This document shows, piece by piece, positions 46,919-57,640 of a stretch of 64,000 nucleotides of DNA. A program made the translations under genes and the position numbers. Below the pieces are notes generated by a model. It worked only from the letters and a program-made list of their open reading frames with translations, did no database searches and was not told the DNA's origin. This DNA is from Perognathus longimembris pacificus (lineage: Eukaryota > Chordata > Mammalia > Rodentia > Heteromyidae): NCBI RefSeq assembly GCF_023159225.1, contig NC_063166.1:45625149-45689148 (forward strand), written 5' to 3'. Position 1 is the stretch's first letter. Each line of letters opens with the position of its first letter.

Positions 46919-48045
46919 TTAACCAAGGAAACTTTTACACATTCCTCAGCACACAAGTTACCCCAAAGTACGACTTTGCTTATTCTTCTCTCAGTCTCCC
47001 CATCTCAGAGGACTGGAAGCACAGGGCTCCACAGCAGGTCAGTCATGTTGTTAATATGATGCAAACTCTCATGTGCTATTTTGGAGTTCTAAATCTGCTA
47101 TCCAGTTCCAATGCCTCTTCATTAATCAATCATGGGATAAGAAGCAGCCCTAAAGGTAAAGTGTTTAGCAACTTCAATTACCTCTTTCTCCTCCACACAT
47201 TTCCACAATGAAGTGTGGAACACATATATAAGCTTGGAAATACCACCAGCTAAGCTGAAGAAAACTGACTGGTTTCCACTGCAAAGCAGTATAGGGTTAG
47301 CTTTCAGAAATGAGAGCTGAATGCATGGTTAAATGGTAGAGCTCCTGCATCTGAGGCCTTGAGCTGAAACCCTACTACTGGCAAATTAACAAAAGCAGAG
47401 ACAGAGAAAAGAAGAAATAAAAGAAATAAACAACTTGCAATAATGGAAAATAAAGGATATACTACTTTCTCTCTCAATAGGTTTTGTTGTTTGCTTACTT
47501 AGTCTCTACACTCCTCTGTAAAAGAGGATTGGGAGTTGGTGGTTTAAAAAAAAAACAACAAAAACTTCCTGCATGAAGCATTTATTTAAACATGTCTATT
47601 CAAGTCCTTGGCACAGAGTTACAGTTTAGTAGTTGCTATTTAAAAAAATTCAGTATTGCTGCCCAACATGGATATTTTTTCTAACTATTTTCTTTCATTA
47701 TGAAAGTGTTAAAATCTTGTGACAGGAAAATTAGCAAATAGCGAACAATACAAAAATAAGTTCCTGTTACATCTTCTCTAACACATATAATTTGGAAGTA
47801 CTTTTACATATGCTAAAAAACATATCATGCTACTTCCTTTCATCTAGGTGATGATTCTGTACACATTCCTTTATTTCTACAGTTTTCCCTATTAATTTGA
47901 GAATTAAGAAATTTTAGTAGCCATAGAAAACTCTATCAAGAAAATATTTGAGCTCTAAAATATAATGTCTTATATTTGTTTCAAAATATATTTAAAACAA
48001 ATATACTTGTAACAATGTTCTTTATAAATCTATTAATAATGAGAT
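46919..48045. other. Mostly unrecognised; one ID-like fragment
   Basis: A tRNA-SINE-like piece lies at about 47325-47395 (GCATGGTTAAATGGTAGAGC, GGCCTTGAGCTGAAACCC). The rest is AT-rich without features that I can name. Confidence 0.45.
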
Positions 48046-48048
48046 TGT

Positions 48049-48094
<46 letters not shown>
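48046..48094. repeat. (GT)n at the tail of a SINE
   Basis: An almost pure run ending at the 3' border (in SINE sense) of the following reverse SINE. Confidence 0.95.
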
Positions 48095-48096
<2 letters not shown>

Positions 48097-48097
<1 letters not shown>

Positions 48098-48312
48098 CCA
48101 GTCCTTGGCTTGAACTCAGGGCCTAGGCACTGTCTTTAGCTTTTTGCTCCAAAGTGGCATTTGAACACTTGAGCTACAGCTCCACTTCTGGCTCTTTAAT
48201 GGTTAACTAGAGATAAAAGAGTATCACAGACTTTACCACCTAGGTTGGCTTTCAGCCAACTCTCAGCCTTGTGAGTAGTTAGGGTCATAGGTATAAGCCA
48301 CCTGGGCTGGCA
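48097..48312 (-). mobile_element. B1-like/Geo SINE
   Basis: GCCAGTCCTTGGCTTGAAC, CTACAGCTCCACTTCTGGC, GGTTAACTAGAGATAAAAG and CTCTCAGCCTTGTGAGTAGT in order on the minus strand. Confidence 0.88.
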
Positions 48313-48711
48313 AGGTTTTCAATTTATAATATGTATATAAGCTTCTATACCAAATCCTTGCTGTAGAATATTTTCAGTTTAATGTTTCAGCATGAAACAA
48401 TTATCAAATTCCTTATTATTTTAAAAGTGCTTTATCTGCATTATCTCTCATCTGGAGTAAATTTATTACCAGAAATATATCACCCAGTCCTGGATACAGT
48501 AACAAAAGTGTGGGTGTGGAAATGATAGATTTTATGTAGAGGCTCCTTGCTCATTGGTCTGAGTCTATGAAAATATTAACCAAGCAAAAATAGTTGCTGA
48601 GAACACAGTGAATTTTACATCATATTTTTCCCCTGATAAAAGGTTTTAGAAAGTTTGTTGAGCAAAGAAATTTCTATCCTCACAATGGATCTTTTGCTTT
48701 GTTTTCTTTAA

Positions 48712-48810
48712 GAAAGTGTATTATTATGTAGCTGGTCTAGTTTTGAACTCATAATTCCCTGTTTTAGCCTCCTGAATGATGATATTAGAGGCTTGCACCA
48801 ATAAGCCTGG
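48712..48810 (-). mobile_element. B1-type SINE fragment
   Basis: TATTATGTAGCTGGTCTAG, TTTTGAACTCATAATTCC, TAGCCTCCTGAATGATG and GGCTTGCACC follow a reversed, diverged B1. Confidence 0.65.
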
Positions 48811-49059
48811 TTCACTTATTTTTTGTCAGTCATTGAGCTTGACTTCAGGGCCTGGGTACTGTCTGTGTGCTTTTGTTGTGAAGGCTAGTGCTCTACCACT
48901 TTAGCCACAGAGCCTCTTCTAGTTTTCTGGTGGTTAATTGAAGATGAGAGTCTCATGAACTTTCCTTCCTTGGCTGGCTTTGAACTGCAATACTCAGATC
49001 TTGCTCTGCTGAGTAGCTTGGATTACAGGCATGAGCCATTGAGGCCTGACCTGGTTCAC
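48806..49059 (-). mobile_element. B1-like/Geo SINE with TSD
   Basis: GACTTCAGGGCCTGGGTACT, GCTAGTGCTCTACCACTTT, GGTTAATTGAAGATGAGAG and GATTACAGGCATGAGCCA. The TSD CCTGGTTCAC is at 48806-48815 and 49050-49059. Confidence 0.9.
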
Positions 49060-49797
49060 ATTCTTATTAAGTTCTGTCTGGAAGAGTTCTTCATCAAGGG
49101 CTCCTGGGCCACAATGGAAGGTCATGGATGGACACTGGGATTTTCACGTATTGCTTAAAATTGCATGCCATCTCTAAAGTGCTTGAACCTATCTCAGGTG
49201 GTCTTGGAGAATGAGGTCCTTACTTTCTTCAAAGTACTCAGTGTTTGTTTCCTTCCATTGTTTGCAGTTCTGCTCAGTCTGTGATCTGAGAGGCCACCCA
49301 AGTCATGTAGCAAAATCAAACACCCCTTGATGGTGACATTAAGAGAAGGTATCTTAAAAAACTAAAAAAAAAAAAATAATTAAATTAAATTTAAAAAATA
49401 AGAGAAGGTATCTTTAAGAAGTGATGAGGGCCCTTTTCTATGACTACATTAGTGCCTCATGGAAGAGCTTGATGGAATTTGCTCAGGTTCTTTGATCTGT
49501 CTTTCCTGTGAGGACACTGGATGCTGGTGCTTTGACCTTGGAATGTAGAGCATTCAAAGAATGATGAGAAGTGATTTTCTGTCTGGACAAGTTCCCTATC
49601 TGTGGTGTACTGGTAAAGGAATATTGTGTATTGGCTGTGCATGCTCTCATGTGGAGACCAGTCTGTCTCCTTCCCCTGTAGAACAGCTCAACATCTAGCA
49701 CACTGTAGAAGCACAGCTGGATGCTGGGCTTGGCAGTGGGCTGGACCACCTTGGCATTTCCCAGGAATGGAGAGAGGCATGAAGTAGGCTACTTCAA

Positions 49798-49847
<50 letters not shown>

Positions 49848-51455
49848 AAGCAATCGAGCTCAATCCCCAATGGCAGCATACCAGACCACACATTGCCTTG
49901 TTTGCTCTTTCTTACACTGCAAAAGGAAGGGGCTCACAGCCTTTCTCCTATTCTGAAGAGGGAGAGAATATGGTTATTTACTCCATTGGTCCATTCTTGT
50001 CTTCATCACCAAAAAAACAAAAAAGCCTTACAATGTTCTGTGCCCAGACAATGGAACACAGACCAATCCATTAAAATGTTTGCACTCCTTTTTCCCTGTT
50101 TATTTACATAATAATATCTGTGTATGCACTCCAAATTTTAGAAAAACTTCTGATACTTTTAAACATATACATGTGTATCATGTCCACAGGCGGCTATGGA
50201 AAAATTGTAGGAGCAGCAGTATGTTTCTACAACACAGGGTCCAAGCCAGGGATTGTCCAGTTTTAGTTTGATGCACAAACAGCCCAAAGCGGTGAAGAAG
50301 GAAAGCAACACATGCATGGCAAGGTATGCCAGGCACTAAGGTCATGGGAGATTGCTTAGAATATTTTGCATGGTCCTTGCTGCAATTTGAAGAAGTTGTT
50401 TTAAATCTTGAACTATTTGTAACAAAGCAGGCCCAGGATCTCAGATGATGTCTTAGAAACCCTCACAGCTTGAGTAGACTAGGTCAAAGCAATGAAAATT
50501 CAGTGTCTTGGAACAAGGGCTTGTTTTTCTTAGATGGAAGAACAGAGACAGAGCTCTCTGGGCTTTCTTTAGGTAGGGAACTAATCCCATTCAAGAAAGC
50601 TTCCTACTCATGACCTAAGCCCTTCCCCAAACCTCCATCTCCAAATGCCATAATAACCACAAATGACATTAGAAGCTCCACTAATGAGTTTTGAGGGGGT
50701 GTAAGTGCTTAGCATAACTATAATCACAGGTCAGAAAAAGCATAAGCTGTTTCATGAGATTAAACTAACAGAATGATGTGGTGGCACCGTGTTTTCTAGC
50801 AGAGTCTGGAGAAAGACTAGAGCATAAGCCACTTTGTCAGTCCAGTATTGTGGGTGGAGCGTGGAAAGCAGAAGCATTGGCTTATCGATCAGCAGTGCAT
50901 TTACTATGTGATGGGGGATGTGGAATTGTACAAATAGCTAATTTAAGAGAACCACATCAGTAATGTTTGAGTCATGTTTATTCTCTGGGCAAAATGGATC
51001 TATTTCGACACCAGGTTCGTTATTGCTTCACATTTGGATGTAAGCAGAGCTTTCATTTATCTGAAACATTCCTCCAGAGTGATAACTCATTCACTCTTAA
51101 TGATTCCCTCATACATTTGTTTATGGGTGATTTCAACTGTGGGGTGTCAACTGAGATGCCGAGTTTTAATGAACACTGGCATGCCAAGTCGTCCATTACA
51201 GTGGGCAAATGAGACACTTGGTCCAAGATACTTTTCAGAGTGTGTTTAGTGTAATGAGCTCTTCATTAGGTCAGAGAATGTGCCTGTTATTTGCTTTAGA
51301 AAAGAGCCCTATCATGGTTGATGGCTGACCACATAGCTTTCAGAGTGGTGGTATGATGTGACAATTTTTCAGAACAGTCTGGCAAGGTTTTCATTTTGGC
51401 AATGCTAAATTACAGCTCCTGTTCTTATTTTTATTGGATGTTAGAAAATAAAAAG
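49060..51455. other. Unassigned; possible coding remnant and (CA)n
   Basis: On the minus strand 49790-49457 two overlapping frames (one reading KPSIQLCFYSVLDVELFY, the other YQYTTDRELVQTENHF) join end to end like a frameshifted coding remnant. I cannot name the protein. A (CA)n run lies at 49799-49846. I see nothing else. Confidence 0.35.
49799..49846. repeat. (CA)n microsatellite
   Basis: About 23 uninterrupted CA units. Confidence 0.97.
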
Positions 51456-51457
51456 AA

Positions 51458-51560
51458 GTAGGCTTCTCAGGACTCTGAGATCTGCAGGATGGAGTTTCAG
51501 TTCCAAGTTGATCAGAAAAGCCTGTGAGACTCTATCACTAAACTAACCATCAAAAAAGCA
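51458..51560 (+). mobile_element. B1-like SINE left half, partial
   Basis: GGCTTCTCAGGACTCTGAGA, GTTCCAAGTTGATCAG, AGCCTGTGAGACTC and AACTAACCATC. The Geo half is missing. A second SINE follows immediately. Confidence 0.7.
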
Positions 51561-51563
51561 ACA

Positions 51564-51765
51564 TTGAGCTGGGTGCCAGTGGCTTGTAATTCTAGCTACT
51601 TAGGAGACTGAGGTCCAAGGATCAAAGTTCAAAGCTAACGAGGAAGAAGTCTGTATGACTCTTATCTTCAATTAACCTCCAGAAAACCAGAAGTGGAGCT
51701 ATGATTCAAAGTGATAAAGTGCTATAATTGAGCAGAGACCAAGCCTTGAACACGTGAGCCTTTGG
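51564..51765 (+). mobile_element. B1-like/Geo SINE
   Basis: GAGCTGGGTGCCAGTGGC, GCTACTTAGGAGACTGAGG, TCTTCAATTAACCTCCAG and the Geo half GGAGCTATGATTCAAAG. Confidence 0.85.
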
Positions 51766-51919
51766 GACCATTTTATATCTATGCAATACCATCACCTTCT
51801 CAGTAGTGTCACAATAAGAAAAAAAGAAGTGAAAATCATTCTAACAACTAGCCCACCCACCAACAAAAAATTAATAAAGTATATAGGTGTAAAACAAAAC
51901 AAAATCAACAACCATGTAC

Positions 51920-52144
51920 GAGCCAAGCCATAGTATCTCACCCTTTTAATCCTAGCACCTCAGGAAGTTGAGAGCTGAAGATCTGGGTTCAAAGCTAGCC
52001 CAAGAAGGAAAGTCTGTGAGACTCCTACCTCTAACCACGAAAAACCAAGAAGTAGAGATGTGACTCAAGTGGTAGAGCACTCTAGCCTTAAGTGAACAAG
52101 TTAAGGGGCAGCAACCAGGTCCTGAGTTCAAGCCCCAGGACCAG
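51920..52144 (+). mobile_element. B1-like/Geo SINE
   Basis: CCTTTTAATCCTAGCACCTC, AGGAAGTTGAGAGCTGAAG, GAAGGAAAGTCTGTGAGAC, the Geo half GTGACTCAAGTGGTAGAGC and TGAGTTCAAGCCCCAGGACC. Confidence 0.9.
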
Positions 52145-52181
52145 CACGCGCGCGCGCGCGCACACACACACACACACACAC
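52145..52181. repeat. (CG)n(CA)n tract at a SINE tail
   Basis: About 15 bp of CG alternation, then about 20 bp of CA, starting at the SINE 3' end. Strongly Z-DNA-prone. The surviving CpGs suggest low methylation or recent origin. Confidence 0.95.
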
Positions 52182-52324
52182 GTACCAGTCAAGCAATTAA
52201 GTCCTTGATTAAAGTCAGTTCAGTATCATATTTGGTGAAATGTATCCCGTTTTCAGTTCCTAAAATTGTCTTTACCCTCTGACTACATATATCCTCAGAT
52301 AAGCCATCCACGAAATACCTTCGT

Positions 52325-52695
52325 GTCATTTATTTCTCAGTTGGGGCTGTCATCAGCAAATAACACAAGCTGAGCTTCTGCAACATCAGAAATTTCTTTT
52401 ACCTTATTCTGGAGGCTAGCAGTCTGTTGGCCAGGCTAGTTTCTCCTGAGACTATTTCTCCTTGGATTGTTAGTTGCTGCTTCCTTGCAGTGTCTTCACA
52501 GAGAAAGTGTGCATGTCTGTTTCTATTTGTATGGAAACAATAATCTGTCAGGCTAGGACCCCAGCTTTATGACCTAGCTTAACTTTCAATAACTTCTTAA
52601 AGGGCTTATCTCCAAGTAGAATCACCCTGAGGGTTAGGATTTCAACCTGTGAATTTGGGGAAGACAAATAATTTAACATGATACCCTCAATCATA
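52325..52695 (-). mobile_element. MLT1-type MaLR LTR relic
   Basis: CAGAAATTTCTTTTACCTTA, TCTGGAGGCTAGCAGTC, CTTATCTCCAAGTAGAATCA, CCTGAGGGTTAGGATTTCAA and TGTGAATTTGGGG follow a reversed MLT1 LTR along nearly its whole length. Non-coding. Confidence 0.7.
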
Positions 52696-54240
52696 TGTAT
52701 AAAACTCAGAGAGTAAGAAAAATCAAGCTAAATGATATTATAATGTAATTTTTTAAATGAAAATCAATGCAAAAGTCAGTGACTAAAATTATAATTTAAA
52801 ATTAAGTCAGGATGTGTATTTACTCTTTTATTCCTTGCATGTCAGAATTCAGTTCAGTTTAGACTGACATTGAATTCTTCCTCCTCCCTTCAACCCAGCT
52901 ATGCTGATTCTTTTTTCATTTATAGAATATAATTTTTCCTCGACTGAAATTTTGGAAGCAGGGATGTTTTATTTGTTTCAGAGACACTATCTAATGCATA
53001 GGAGTGAACAGTACATGCTTTTAAACTGTGTGCCTTTCCATGTGGCATCATCAGGTTAATACAGAAGCAGCTAAGTATCATGAACATTTAAAGTCAGGAA
53101 TATGTAAACAAATAAATGGTAGTCACCTTTCTCCACCACATTTAAGGTGACAAGATTTTGAGTAACACTAATGGGTCTTGGAAGCTTGCAATAAATGGGA
53201 AAAGCTGGAAGTCACGTGGCACAAGGAGCTAGGGTGGGATTCAACAGGATAAAAATTCAAAAGCCACATCTATCCTGTGCCAGTCAAACACAGGTTTGGT
53301 CATGTGGGACTGGCTCTTCCTCAACCCTTATGCCTCAGTTTACATTTTAGGTGAGAAAATCAAGGAGGAGAGAGATTAAATCACATTGAGCTCACAGTTA
53401 TTGCATGTATTAAAGAAAATTTACATCCCTCTGAATCCCCTTATACCTGCTAAATTCTTTTTGGTGCACATCAAGGAATAGACAGACACTTATTCTTCTC
53501 ATTAGCATCTATGAATCACAAAGAGCAATGCAAATCACCAGTGGTCTTGAGATTGTGGAATAAAATAGTCTCTCAAATCAGTTTTCTCACTCCTTCAAGT
53601 TTCTCCTTGTAGAGAGGCTCAAGGGTCCGTACTGTTATGTGTGACTGTGTCTTCCTTGTGGTACCATGGATTATGAAGTATAGATGGTAATATTATTGCA
53701 GTCAAGAAAACCACAAGGATCTGTCAGTTCTGGAGAGGAAGGATTTCCCCAGGTCAGCACCATATATCCATCCTTCCGAAGCATTTACCAAGGAGGCCTT
53801 GGGATGACATCCTTCTACACTTCAGGCAGCTTTTAATAAGTCCATGATTGCTTCCTCTATATTTCCATATCTGGAAGAATATCTCATGCCATCCATTCAG
53901 CTAAAGTCCTGTTCTTGCTCCTTTGCTGACCTGGATCTTTTGGTAGGGCTCAGTGGGTTGAGGGGCAGACTTTCTTTTATGCCTCATTACAACAAAAGTA
54001 AAAATCCTGAACATTCTTTATTTTCTCTCCCACAGCAGAAGTCTACCCCATGTCAAAGAGGGAAGTGTTAGCATGTGATTCCATCACACCCAGCACTTGC
54101 TTGTCAGATGATGCTATCAGAACTACTGATTATCTTTTCCTTCATCAATCGGACAATATGAGACAGGATCTAGGCTTCAATATCTTCATCTCCCCTCTTC
54201 TCTATTTTTCTTCTTTTCTCTTTGTTCTTCCTCATTTTTA
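52696..54240. other. Nothing recognised
   Basis: No clear gene or repeat. The open frames that extend beyond 54050 owe their length to the following CCT tract. Confidence 0.4.
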
Positions 54241-54340
54241 TTTTTATTTTTCTGTGTTGATACTGGGGCTTGAAGTAAGGGCATTATACTCTCACTCAGC
54301 TTTCTGGCTTTACTATTTGAACCACTCATTCAGCCCAAGT
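54241..54340 (-). mobile_element. Geo fragment, diverged
   Basis: GATACTGGGGCTTGAAGTAAG, CAGCTTTCTGGCTTTACTA and TTTGAACCACTCATTCAGCCC resemble the reversed Geo tail half. Confidence 0.5.
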
Positions 54341-54350
54341 TCTTTCCCGT

Positions 54351-54560
54351 TCCCTCCCCTCCCCCTCCCCCTCCCCCTCCCCCTCCTCCTCCCCCTCCTC
54401 CTCCCCCTCCTCCTCCCCTTCCCCCTCCCCCTCCCCCTCCCCCTCCCCCTCCCCCTCCCCCTCCCCCTCCCCCTCCCCCTCCCCCTCCCCCTCCCCCTCC
54501 CCCTCCCCCTCCCCCTCCCCCTCCCCCTCCTCCTCCTCCTCCTCCTCCTCCCCCTCCTCC
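54351..54560. repeat. CCT/CCCCCT pyrimidine array
   Basis: About 210 bp of CCCCCT hexamers with CCT triplet stretches at both ends. The other strand is a G-rich polypurine run able to form triplex or G-quadruplex structures. It creates a false 190-codon open frame (54050-54622). Confidence 0.97.
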
Positions 54561-54571
54561 TAGTAATTTAT

Positions 54572-54797
54572 TTTTTTAATCAGTCATGGGGTGAGAACTC
54601 AGGACCTGGGCGCTATACCTGAGTTTTTGTGCTCAAGGCCAGTGCTGTACCACTTTGAGTCACAGCTTCACTTCTAGTTTTAGGCAGTTAATTGGAGATA
54701 AAAAGTCACATGGATTTTCCTGCTCAAGCTGGCTTTGTACTCAGATCTCAGCCTCCTGAATACTAGGGTTACAAGTGTGAGTCACCAGTGCCCAGTT
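54572..54797 (-). mobile_element. B1-like/Geo SINE
   Basis: GAGAACTCAGGACCTGGGCG, CCAGTGCTGTACCACTTTG, GCAGTTAATTGGAGATAAA, TCTCAGCCTCCTGAATACT and GGGTTACAAGTGTGAG. Its Geo tail end abuts the pyrimidine array. Confidence 0.9.
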
Positions 54798-55104
54798 ACA
54801 ACAATGATTTTTCATCAACCAAATGGTATCCTTTGTTTCTATCAAACTCTAGATAACATCTAAACATGAGGTGCAAATACAAAGCTATTTATTTAGCAAC
54901 CTAAAATCATAAGAAAAGTATTTCAGTCAACTTAGAATCTATGTATGTATGAAACACCTCTTATGCCATGGTTGTTACATCCTGTGTAGATTTCAGCTCT
55001 CAATATGATCTCTTGAGTGTAATTGCTGGCGTTCATTCCAGAGTACTAGAGGAGAGGTGGCTCTATGGAAACACAGTGACATTCTCTCATGTTGATAATG
55101 AATT

Positions 55105-55270
55105 AATAATATGTCTAACATGTGATAAGCACTTACTGGGAGATAAGGATTGCTCTGAGTTCTTTAACAATGTTAACTCACTAAATACACAGAAGTACCT
55201 TGGGAAGTAGCTGCTACAGTTTTTTTTCACTAAGTAGAACTCAAAATACAGAAACAGAGTCCATGGGCGA
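55105..55270 (-). mobile_element. MIR-like relic
   Basis: GATTGCTCTGAGTTCTTTAAC, TAACTCACTAAATAC, TACCTTGGGAAGTAG and AGAAACAGAG fit a reversed MIR/L2-type 3' end; weak. Confidence 0.45.
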
Positions 55271-55344
55271 GTCATCTGGACTCATTGAGCAATTGATGAA
55301 GGAGCTGGGTGAAGAGCACACATGCTGGTCTACAGGCCTATGTC

Positions 55345-55768
55345 TTCTGCTAGCCTGATGCACAATCTTTGGTAAATACTATGGTGCTGGTTATGTGTTT
55401 GAGAAAGGCCCATATCTGAAAGGCATAAGAGTCTTCAAGATGGTAGTTTTGGCAAGTGTTGAGACCTTTATATGATGGGGATAACCAGGAGGCTGTTAGG
55501 TCACTGGAGGTGTGTCCTTGAAGGCGTTGTGAGACCCCAGGGTCTCTTCCTCTTTCTGTTTGGTTTTCTGGCCATGAAGAGTGATGGAGTTCTGTCACTC
55601 TGTCCGACCACAAAGTAGTGCATCACTCAGGCTCAAACAGTAGCCAATAAATCATAACTGGAACCTCCAAAACAGCACCACAATAAAACTTCATCCTTTA
55701 TCAGTTAATTGTATCAGACATGTTGGTCTATAGTAATGGAAAGCTGGCTAATATAGGAAGAAATGAAG
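55345..55768 (+). mobile_element. MLT1-type MaLR LTR relic
   Basis: TTTATATGATGGGGATAACC, GGTCACTGGAGGTGTGTCC, TGGAACCTCCAAAACAG and an end reading TCTATAGTAATGGAAAGCTGG then CTAATATA, like the MLT1 LTR 3' terminus. Non-coding. The 87-codon minus frame inside is chance. Confidence 0.6.
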
Positions 55769-56580
55769 ACAAATCAATATGAGGAAGATTCATAGATATC
55801 AGCAGGAAGAGCTATTACTTCTATGTCACAAATCTGGCTTTTCGGGGTTTAGAATTTTTTTCTACTTTCATACTCATGGCAATCAATGCACAAAGCAGTC
55901 CAATTACACTAGGAATTTTCTTCAAATACTAGAAATACAAATATACTTGACTTAGGCAAATTTATTTTATACTGTTGGTTATATCTCTAAAACCCAATTC
56001 AATGTTTCAACATGGTGAGCATTGGGCGAACCCAATAAGTGAACATTAAAATGTTCATTAAAATGAAATTTCAGCCTCACCAATCCAAACATAAACTTTA
56101 AAAACAAAAATTATTAGTCAGTAACAAGCTGTTATTATTAAAGTTAACATAGTGCAATTTCTTTTTCAAATATTTTTCAAACATTTTATATTATGAATCT
56201 ATCTACCATTATTCAGCCCAGATCATTTAAAATGTTTCAATGTTTATCTTTAATTCTCATTTTTATACCCTAGTTGATTATTACAAACTTTAATTTTTCC
56301 TAGTAACTAAGCACATAAAAAAACATTTGTTTTACTTGTCAACAACTGAGAATACTTGACCATACTTTGTGAATTCAACTTTTCTTCCACGTTGTCTTTA
56401 TGAATGAAGTATTTTCATATAGATATGTAATGACACTGTTTTATAAACAACCTGTAGTTTTGGCTCCAAATTCGCAGGAATTTGAATTTATTCTTACAAT
56501 TGAACAATAAAAAAAGATCCATATGTGTTTTATGTAATATTAAAATTTTATTAGTATTAATATCTTTACTAACATTAAGT
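55769..56580. other. AT-rich, nothing recognised
   Basis: No gene or repeat that I can support. Confidence 0.4.
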
Positions 56581-56584
56581 TTTC

Positions 56585-56810
56585 CTGCCAAAATAAAGTC
56601 CCAGTAACTAGATGGCATAAAAACAATGGAAATTTATTTTCTCACAATGTAGAGGCAGAAGTCTGAAATCTGAGTGTGGACAGAGCTGGTTTCTTTTTCT
56701 CTCTGTGGCTTGGCTATGGATGCCTCTGTTTTCATTTGCGCTTCCTTCTGTTTCTGTGAGACCTAATTTCCTCTCTTTTCAGGATATTTGGTAAGGGCAT
56801 TTGGTCCCTT
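56585..56810 (-). mobile_element. MLT1-type LTR fragment
   Basis: GGAAATTTATTTTCTCACAA, GAGGCAGAAGTCTGAAATC and GCTGGTTTCTTTTTCTCTC follow a reversed MLT1 3' half. Confidence 0.6.
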
Positions 56811-56840
56811 CCGCAATTCACATTCCTCTTTGTCACCTTC

Positions 56841-57640
56841 TTTTGTTTGTTTTTTTAGAATTTACATTATTGTTATTATAGAGGTGATACACAGAGGTAT
56901 TACATTTACATGGCTCAGGTAATGAGTACATTTCTTTCACACAATGTCTTCTGTTCCCTCACTCTCTTCCAGTCCCTGCCTCCCATCTCCGCCCACAAGG
57001 TGTAGAGTTCACTTTCATTCATGTCCACTGTGCTCCACTGTTGCCTCTTTTCACCCATATTCCTCAGATTCTGTGCTCTCCCCACTCTCCCTCAGATAAA
57101 TGCGGGCATATATAACTATATATTATATTATATAAGTTAAAGAATGCAGACTCATCAGAAAAAGAGAAAAAAACCCTCAAATGTATAACAGTTTTTTATT
57201 TCTATACCTTTGGAGTTCATTTCAGTATGTCTATTATTCTATATGAGTATCTAGAATCCTGTGTAATTTGTCATTTTCCAGTGCATTTTAGATCTAACTT
57301 CTGCATATCAGAGAGAATATGTACCATTTGTCTCCCTGATCTAGGCTTACTACCTTTAACATGATTTGTTCAGTCCCATCCATTTCCCTGCAAATGATAT
57401 TATTTTATTCTCACTAATTGCTTTGTAAAATTCCATTGTATGAGAAAAACTCAGGGACAGTTCCCAGAGTTCAAGCCCTAGGACTGGCAAAAGAAACATC
57501 CATTGTATATAAATACTACATTTTTTGATCCACTCATCTATTGAGGGGCATCTGGGGTGTTTCCATATGTTGGCTATTGTGACTAGTGTGGCAATGAGAA
57601 TAAAGGCCTTTCCTCCCAAGGAAGTTGCATTCTGAGTCAC
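56841..57640 (-). mobile_element. 5'-truncated older L1 (ORF2 end and 3' UTR)
   Basis: GAGGTGATACACAGAGGTAT, GCCCACAAGGTGTAGAGTTC, ATTTCCCTGCAAATGATATT (end of ORF2) and GAGGGGCATCTGG. The ORF2 C-terminal frame (57640-57356) is interrupted by a small SINE insertion at 57442-57498. Confidence 0.85.
57432..57508 (+). mobile_element. 57-bp Geo 3'-end insertion with TSD
   Basis: Only the last part of Geo is present (CAGGGACAGTTCCC, GAGTTCAAGCCCTAGGACTGGC, A-rich tail). It lies between exact copies of TCCATTGTAT (57432-57441 and 57499-57508). It sits inside L1 ORF2 sequence, whose order is otherwise continuous, so the insertion was born this short. Confidence 0.9.

Noticed and set aside
54050..54622. 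190-codon open frame
   Set aside because: Most of its length is the CCT/CCCCCT repeat read as Pro-Leu; it has no independent coding signal.
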